From Nymphaea colorata (lineage: Eukaryota > Streptophyta > Magnoliopsida > Nymphaeales > Nymphaeaceae), in assembly GCF_008831285.2 (NCBI RefSeq), contig NC_045150.1, positions 4,788,001-4,852,000 on the forward strand: DNA of 64,000 bases, given 5' to 3'. Positions 58,062 through 64,000 of this stretch are shown one piece after another. A program made the translations under genes and the position numbers. Every line of letters starts with the position of its first letter. Within the stretch, counting starts at the first letter, position 1. The notes under the pieces are model-generated. The model was given only the letters and a program-made list of their open reading frames with translations. It was not told the DNA's origin and ran no database searches.

Positions 58062-58221
58062 GGTCGTTTAGTAATAATAACTTATTGTTACGGTCTCATG
58101 AATCTGCTCCAAAAAATAAAATAGATTTATGAAACACTTATAATGGTGTTTTATGAATATGTCCTAATTTTTGGGATAGGTTCATGACATAGTAACAAAG
58201 TATTGCAGTAGCCAAACAGCC
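58062..58221. mobile_element. foldback MITE, copy 3
   Basis: 160 bp; left arm GGTCGTTTAGTAATAATAAC with ATTGTTACGGTCTCATGAAT, right arm the inverted GGCTGTTTGGCTACTGCAAT with TTGTTACTATGTCATGAAC. Same family as 41360 and 50215. Confidence 0.7.
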
Positions 58222-58815
58222 TTTTAAGCGTCACCCAACCCCTCCCCTATTTCTTTTCTCTTAGGTTTCTTCATTTGGCCCCACTTTCATCTCAGCCCTT
58301 CAAGTGGTGAATTTGTAGCCTTCCATGTTAGCCATCTCTTCCATAAAAAGGTGACGAGCGATCCAAGGCTAATTTAAAATTTCTTTTACGTGGGTTTCAC
58401 AATGTTAATGCAGTGGGGAAGAAGATTTATCCGCTGATTCGTGATCAAACAGTGGGGTAAACGAGACAATAAAGAAGATTGATTAAACTAATGAAGGGAA
58501 AACAAGAGTAATTAGGCCTTCTGTCAATCATGGATAAAAAAAACTAAAAAAGAGTGACGTGTGGTTTTTATGGGCCATACCAACCATAATGGATCAGATG
58601 CAAATAAAATAAAATAAAAGTCCAAACGGGTCCACCAAACAATCGAAAGCTCCAACTGACAAATACGCTCGCCGAACCAGTACTTCCTCTGTCTAGACTC
58701 TAAAAGGGCGTTTAGTTGCAGTAACATCTTGTTTTTAAGGGCACAATGTCTGCAGAAAAATGTAGGACCACCCAACACTAACAAAAAGTCATTCATGGTA
58801 TTTCTGTCCTTCAGG
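58222..58815. other. gene-free sequence
   Basis: No gene or clear element; 58690-58760 has GGGCGTTTAGTTGCAG, another MITE-like edge. Confidence 0.4.
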
Positions 58816-59170
58816 CTGCGTTTGATTGCAGGGGAAAAAGTTGAGGGGCGGGTGAAAACTGTATGATGAGGGGAAGATTCAACCGCTGTGAGGTGAGACC
58901 ATCAAACACCAAAAATTTAATGCGGATTTTTCGTATGACACGGTGAAAATTAACGCGGAAAAAAGTCGGACCTCTAACCAAAGAATGTCGAGTTCATCCC
59001 ACTCATGGTTAACATTGGGTTCATTGGGTTCAGTGTCTTCATCGATAAACATATTGTTGCATGTATTGTTATCATTGCCCATGACATGTGAATCACCAAA
59101 TAGATAGAAAAATTCTTGATAATATCTTCAATACTTAGCCTTCTTGTATTTTCTTTTACTAGGTATTTCA
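58816..59170 (-). mobile_element. possible Harbinger-related remnant
   Basis: 58818-58860 has GCGTTTGATTGCAGG and GGGGCGGGTGAAAAC, echoing the terminal repeat of the element at 22601. CACGGTGAAAATTAACGCGG at about 58938 echoes its subterminal repeat. A further ATCAAACACC lies at about 58903. The adjoining minus-strand text (58880-59180) is acidic and Asn-rich, but I cannot assign it. No target duplication found. Confidence 0.4.
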
Positions 59171-59367
59171 GTATCATGTTATATAGTTAACATATTGTAG
59201 AAATTAACTGACATGCATGTATGTATGAAAGATGAAATTAATGGTCTAGCAAGCTCAATATAATCAGCCCAAAAACATTGGGATCCTCGTCAATACACTT
59301 GTTGTTAGGATCCCATCCAAACCCGTTGGTTTTCAGATTTTTTTTTATAGCCAGCCATTGTTGTCTT

Positions 59368-59891
59368 CATAGTTCGCAAACTCGCCGATCGAACTCGAGA
59401 ATCACCTGAGTCAACTCAGATCGTCTAAAACCTGGCCATGCTTCAAGGTTCTACTTGTATATACCTGATTTACAAAAAAACTCGAGTATGAATCACGCAG
59501 ATCATTCAGAATTCCGTTTAGATCGGATTAGAATTAATATATATATATATATATATATATACACGTTGAAAAAGGGAGTTTTATTTGAAACTCTCACTTT
59601 CTCACTCTCTTTCTCCCTTGAAAAAGGGAGTTCACTATGATAGCATTTAACGATGCGTCGGGTAAGAAGTTCATGTATTCTTTATGTACGATTTTGTTTA
59701 CAAATACTTTCAAATCCGAGAAAGGGAAGCTTTTAAAATTTCATTTTTAGTAACTGTTCAAAAGATTTTTCAAAATTTTTTTCTTTGAAAACTGAAAAAA
59801 CAAGTGACCCAACTCGAACGAGTCACTGAGTAAACTCATTGACTCAGGTTGGCAGCCAATCCGAGCCTGATTTACAGGTTTGCTAACTATG
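59368..59891. mobile_element. hAT-like nonautonomous element, 524 bp, perfect 8-bp target duplication
   Basis: Left end CATAGTTCGCAAACTCG and inverted right end CATAGTTAGCAAACCTG. Flanks GTTGTCTT at 59360-59367 and 59892-59899 are identical. The interior has CGAGTCA/TGACTCAGG arms, an AT run at 59539-59561 and two copies of TTGAAAAAGGGAGTT. No ORF. Confidence 0.88.
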
Positions 59892-59899
59892 GTTGTCTT

Positions 59900-61619
59900 T
59901 GTATGCTTCAATTTATTTTTAGTCTTATCTTTTGTGAACTTTTACTCAAACTTCTCAATCATTTTTTTTCTCAATAGCAGTGTAAACCTTTGACTTTAGC
60001 TACTGCTTACATTAATACATGGTAATCTAGACTGCTCAACTAAAAGTTGGACTAGGTAATCGAACCCAAATCACTTAGGGGACATTTGATGGCCACACAA
60101 AAAGATCATTGGATAGAAATGTATGGACTTAAATCCATGAATCAAAATCCATAGACATAAATAGCCTGCCCAAATTTTCTTACTCGTGTGTGATTGGCAC
60201 AGATAAATATCCATGGACAGCGTTTAGTGTGTGATGGAACATGATAAAATAGAAAGGATAAAAAAGGAAGTCATTGCAAGATCATTTCACAAACTTGTAC
60301 ACATCCTATAAAATGTGAACCCACACTATCTGAACATAATACTTTCTTATGATAAAAAATCACAAATATGCTGACTTTTAGAGATAACTTTTGCAAGAAA
60401 TAAGGAGAAAAAAAAAACAAAGAGTTTACAGCTAATCGGCAAAAGACGAGAAAATTTTCTCCATTCTGTTTCAAGCAATGAGTGAAAAAACCAAGGCATG
60501 AACAGACCAAAATAGGACATGAATGGGAGCTGCGCAGCTGAGGCGGAATGCAAAGCAGGTTATGTACGCCACCGATGTGTACAACATGCACGACGGCTAG
60601 TCATCAGGCACGTGTCCCGAAGAGGTGACTTGAAGGCTGAATCGGCACAAGTCTGGATTGATGGTAATTTGGAGGGTGGATGGTGGGCATGCCCCGAGGT
60701 GGATGGCAGGCATGATGGTTATATAGCCTGCATGTGAAGAAGTTGATGACCAAAAATATCTCCCTTCGGCAAAACGGTTTTTCGAACAGAGCGACTCCTG
60801 GAAGTGAAAGTTTATCGGTCGGTGAGTGAAGGGGATTCTCCATAACGCTTAGAACACTCAGGTTGTCCATAACCCTTCGACGCAGCAGCAAAGGCAGTTC
60901 ACATCAATAGAAGGAGAAGTTTTCATCATTGGTCAAACGGTCAGAGCAAGCATAAGGATGTTTATTGGATTGATTCTCATTGTCAAAGCGGTTCTCGTCA
61001 TTGGTCAAAGAGGTAGCGAAGTCCACCAGTCAGACCAAATGAAAGGTCGTTTGTAGAGTGAGCAAAGGTTGAGACGGTTCCCAGCAGAGCGAGCAAAGTC
61101 CACTAGCCAAAGAAAGCACCGACTGTGACAGATATAGTCTACTTTTTTCAGGTTGGTCCTATGCTTTCATTAGTTCAGATGTTGTAAGAAGCATCACAAA
61201 GATAATGAAATAATAAGTGTGTATATACAAGCGTTATCTCATTTCATTTTATACATGCACTATTATTTCACTATCTTGTATATGTTCGTTTATCTCCTAC
61301 CATATATAACATCATTATCCACTATCTCATATCCGTGTGTCTATCTTATACACGTGCCGTTACCTTTTACTTATTTCCTTACCATAGACATTATTATCTC
61401 ATGTCTCTTTTGCTTCTTGTAGATCAATCATGTCAAACAGGAGAATTTCACGCTGATCATCCATTGTATGACGTCTATTAAGGTGAAGTCGACCAATATG
61501 TTAGATGAAACATGGAGAGCTTGGTTAGAGATAGAATGACAGGTATGGATGATGAATAGAAAGAATCGACAGAGGAAGGGGCACTTGAAGCTGCCGTTGT
61601 AGTATAGTGTAAGGCACTT
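59900..61619. other. gene-free region, possibly retroelement-derived
   Basis: 60070-60250 has a MITE-like edge (GGGGACATTTGATGG). 60500-61200 is GC-richer, with a TATA-like GGTTATATAGCC near 60717, repeated CGGTTCTCGTCATTGGTCAA / ATCATTGGTCAAACGGTC words, and an A-rich GATAATGAAATAATAAG tail, as in a retroelement LTR or leader. No coding match. Confidence 0.35.
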
Positions 61620-62030
61620 GAAGGTGTTATTTTCTCAATGGTGGAGAAAGAGAATGAAGGGGAGAAATAGGAGGAGTAGGTCATGGAAAAGGAGAACTAA
61701 GGGGAGAAAGAAAAAGAGGAGTAGGTTGTGGAAAAGAAGAAGGAAGGGGTGAAAGAAAAAGATGAGCAAGTCATGGAGATGGAGAACAAAGGGGTAAAAG
61801 AAAATGAGGAGGAGGAGGAGGTGGCAGGAATGGACGGACTGGCCGTGGAGACAAAGAATGAAGGGAGGAAGCAAAATGAGGAGGGAGGTGGCAGAAAGGG
61901 AAGGACAGGCTGTTGAGTAGGAGAATGAAGAGAAGGAAAATGAGGAGGAGTGGGCGGAAAGGGAAGGACAGGCTCCATAGATGGAGAATGAATGAGAGAA
62001 AGAAAATAAGGAGGAGAATCCATTGTTAGA
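61620..62030 (+). repeat. GA-rich low-complexity tract (degenerate about 60-bp units)
   Basis: GTGGAGAA(A/G)GAGAATGAAGGGG-like units repeat with GAGGAGTAGG/TCATGGAAAAGGAG words; in the plus frames they read Glu/Lys-rich. It directly precedes the plant-mobile-domain remnant and may be a decayed acidic N-terminal region of it. Confidence 0.55.
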
Positions 62031-62039
62031 TGAGCCAGA

Positions 62040-62955
62040 GGAAACTGTCCTACAAGCGGTGGTAGTTGTGGATGTGCACACTATAGCTGCACTAAAAATT
62101 AGAGGTGCTAGGCGAAGGAGAAAAACAATTGGCCAAATTAGAAGTGGTAGAGGAAGTTGTAAAGAAAAACGACGATTGTGTGACATCGATGTAAGTAATC
62201 TATGTCATTTATACAAGTACTTATAATTAAAGTTTCTACATTGGATAATATCTTTGACACAAGTTTCATGTTATAGAAATGCAAGTGCTGCCAATGGCAT
62301 CTAGTCGTCAATTGGTATGAAGATTTGTCAGACTTCCAGAAGTAGAGATTGACAAGAATGTAGTTCTCGGGACAACTGTCTTTTGATGCCATGGAATTTC
62401 AATGGGGGCCCCAGTATGCCCTAACACAAAAGTGAAATTCTCAGACAAACATATTTGTGTTTGATGGATTCGAGATAATGATCATTTTAAAAGACATTGC
62501 TACGTTGTTGAGTTTGAAAACTCACAAAAAACTTATGCTCAGGACGTAGGTACAACTTGAGTGGAAAGAGCAGGCAATATTCTAGGGTTGACAAATTTGG
62601 AATTCCAAAATGTTGTGGCTTTTGGAGGAGAGTCTATGTCAATAATTGTTGTAGCGCTACAAATAAATTGTAGCATGCAAAGCATGATGCACATTCACAA
62701 AACAGACCAAACATTGAGGTCCTTTCTTCTTTATTTATTTGGTATGTGTCTTTTTAATGACAACTCAGACTCTAGAATGAGCTGGCTGTATGCCCAATTT
62801 TTAGAAAATGTGGACTAGATTCACTACTAGGCATGAGGATCAACTATGCTAGCTTAATTGTATAGTCAGCTAGAGCTATTTAACAATGGGGTTGCATCCG
62901 TGGGAGGATGTTGGACAATATCTTCATCATATAAATTTATTGCGAAAAGGATTAT
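62040..62955 (+). pseudogene. decayed plant mobile domain (PMD, MAIN/MAIL-like) gene, transposon-associated
   Basis: In the frame starting 62561: GNILGLTNLEFQNVVAFGG, then RSFLLYLFGMCLFNDNSDSR, then after three stop codons GSTMLA-LYSQLELFNNG and ASVGGCWTI. The order and spacing match the plant mobile domain (FLLYLLG-LF, AWG-LA-LY-L, IGG). One of the stops is a TGA where the domain has Trp, an expected decay. PMD proteins occur as host MAIN/MAIL factors and inside Mutator-like and retroelement copies; a decayed copy beside LTR DNA favours the latter. It ends where the LTR at 62963 begins. Confidence 0.65.
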
Positions 62956-62962
62956 CTTTCAT

Positions 62963-64000
62963 TGTCACACCCTAACACATTGACCTACAAATAACCCTCT
63001 TTTTTTGTTAACACATAAAACATTGAGGTGCAATGACACAACAATTCAAAAGGAAATGAGCTATGCAAGTAAAAAACAGTGGGGCAAAGTTTTCATTATA
63101 TGATAAATTCAATTCATACAAAATCACATTACATTTCTCAATAATACGTATGACAAAAATGCCCAAACCACAACATTGATGCCTAACAAAAATAAGATAT
63201 CAATAAGACCAAAACATGATGCGCTGATACTACAATAGACCTAAAACCTCCCCAATAATACGTGAGTTCTGCCACCTGAACAACCTGCTGCCTTGGATCC
63301 GCCAAAACCTGAAAAATAAAATAACAGAAGGCTTAGCTTTCACAATATGACAACATACCAAATAAATTCCTAACCCTCTAAGATAATAGCTCAAATATGA
63401 AATATAGTAATTACGGAAACAAAACATTATCATGTCGTGATAGGGTAGGTAGTCGCAGGACTTGTCGTGGAAGTCCCTCACATACACCACAACATGTAAA
63501 GGCCACTCAATGACTATCATAACAAATTCATTAGTCACATGCAATTCATGTATAAACATATCATTCACAGTCACTTCATTCACATTCTTTTCATTTACAT
63601 TAACTTTAGTGAATTGACAGTTCCTGTGGGTGCAAACACAAACACATGCACATCACAGGTGACATACAGTCGAGAGACAACCCCGTAATGGCACGAAACA
63701 ATATGAATGCATTCAAACTGCAGTGGTAGAGCACTCGTCCATGGATGTGTAACTTACAAGGAGAGTTGCTTAGCCTTCCCTAGGACACCCAGGTTGGGAA
63801 GGTGGGAGCCCAACGCTCCAAGCACATCACACAACAATATCCTGAGGCCTTGCACCGCCTACGCTCTGAGCAAGCGAGACGAGTGGCGAAGGCGGGACGA
63901 CTCCCAAACATATTGCCACAACCCACTGGACTCACATCTATTAATCTTTCTTACTTATCATTATGATAACATGTTCACAATATGACCAGCTAGCACATGA
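62963..64000. mobile_element. second, diverged copy of the 3-kb LTR, cut by the window edge
   Basis: Starts TGTCACACCC and is colinear with 50902 onward: ACAATTCAAAA, CCTCCCCA(G/A)TA, CCGCCAAAACCTGAAAA, AGTTCCTGTGGGTGCAA, and CCCTAGGACACCCAGGTTGG (about 51690 and 63779) appear in the same order and spacing. Divergence is perhaps a fifth of bases by eye. Whether it is a solo LTR or the start of a full element lies outside the window. Confidence 0.82.

Overview
The window is nuclear DNA from a flowering plant. Its genes have short exons with GT-AG introns, UIM/MINDY, mTERF and R2R3-MYB families are present, AT-rich intergenic DNA dominates, and LINE, Copia, PIF/Harbinger, TRIM and MITE-type elements are dense. 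Nothing seen fixes the species.

Three host genes can be supported. (1) On the minus strand, from 13099 leftwards and off the left edge, is a MINDY-3/FAM188-type deubiquitinase. Five exons are visible (12684-13099, 5243-5321, 3911-4065, 1987-2113, 1695-1880). Its first intron is 7.4 kb and carries a TRIM retroelement, two MITEs with 8-bp target duplications and several direct repeats. (2) On the minus strand at 16109-17008 is an intronless plastid-type mTERF protein of 299 residues. (3) On the plus strand at 38257-40099 is a three-exon R2R3-MYB with the canonical 133-bp and 130-bp first exons and a bHLH-contact signature.

The rest is repeats. 18489-29016 is a direct tandem pair of a 2.7-kb unclassified unit, with a third diverged copy at 34815-36050. 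The second unit is split by a 5,009-bp PIF/Harbinger element (22601-27609, TTA target duplications). That element has lost its middle: the start of the Myb/SANT ORF1 abuts the DDE transposase core out of frame. The predicted transposase stop codon overlaps the start of a small ORF encoding an RNase H1 N-terminal (viroplasmin-type) domain. 31800-34790 is a decayed plus-strand LINE.

39827-56915 is a segmental duplication with a spacing of about 9 kb. It begins inside the last MYB exon and carries a minus-strand LINE and a Copia gag fragment. The second copy therefore starts with a MYB 3' pseudogene (48810-49066). It later received a 3,000-bp solo-LTR-like insertion (50902-53901). A second, diverged copy of that LTR runs off the right edge (62963-64000) next to a decayed plant-mobile-domain gene. 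The three genes show no operon-like or pathway link; they share only a neighbourhood of repeats.
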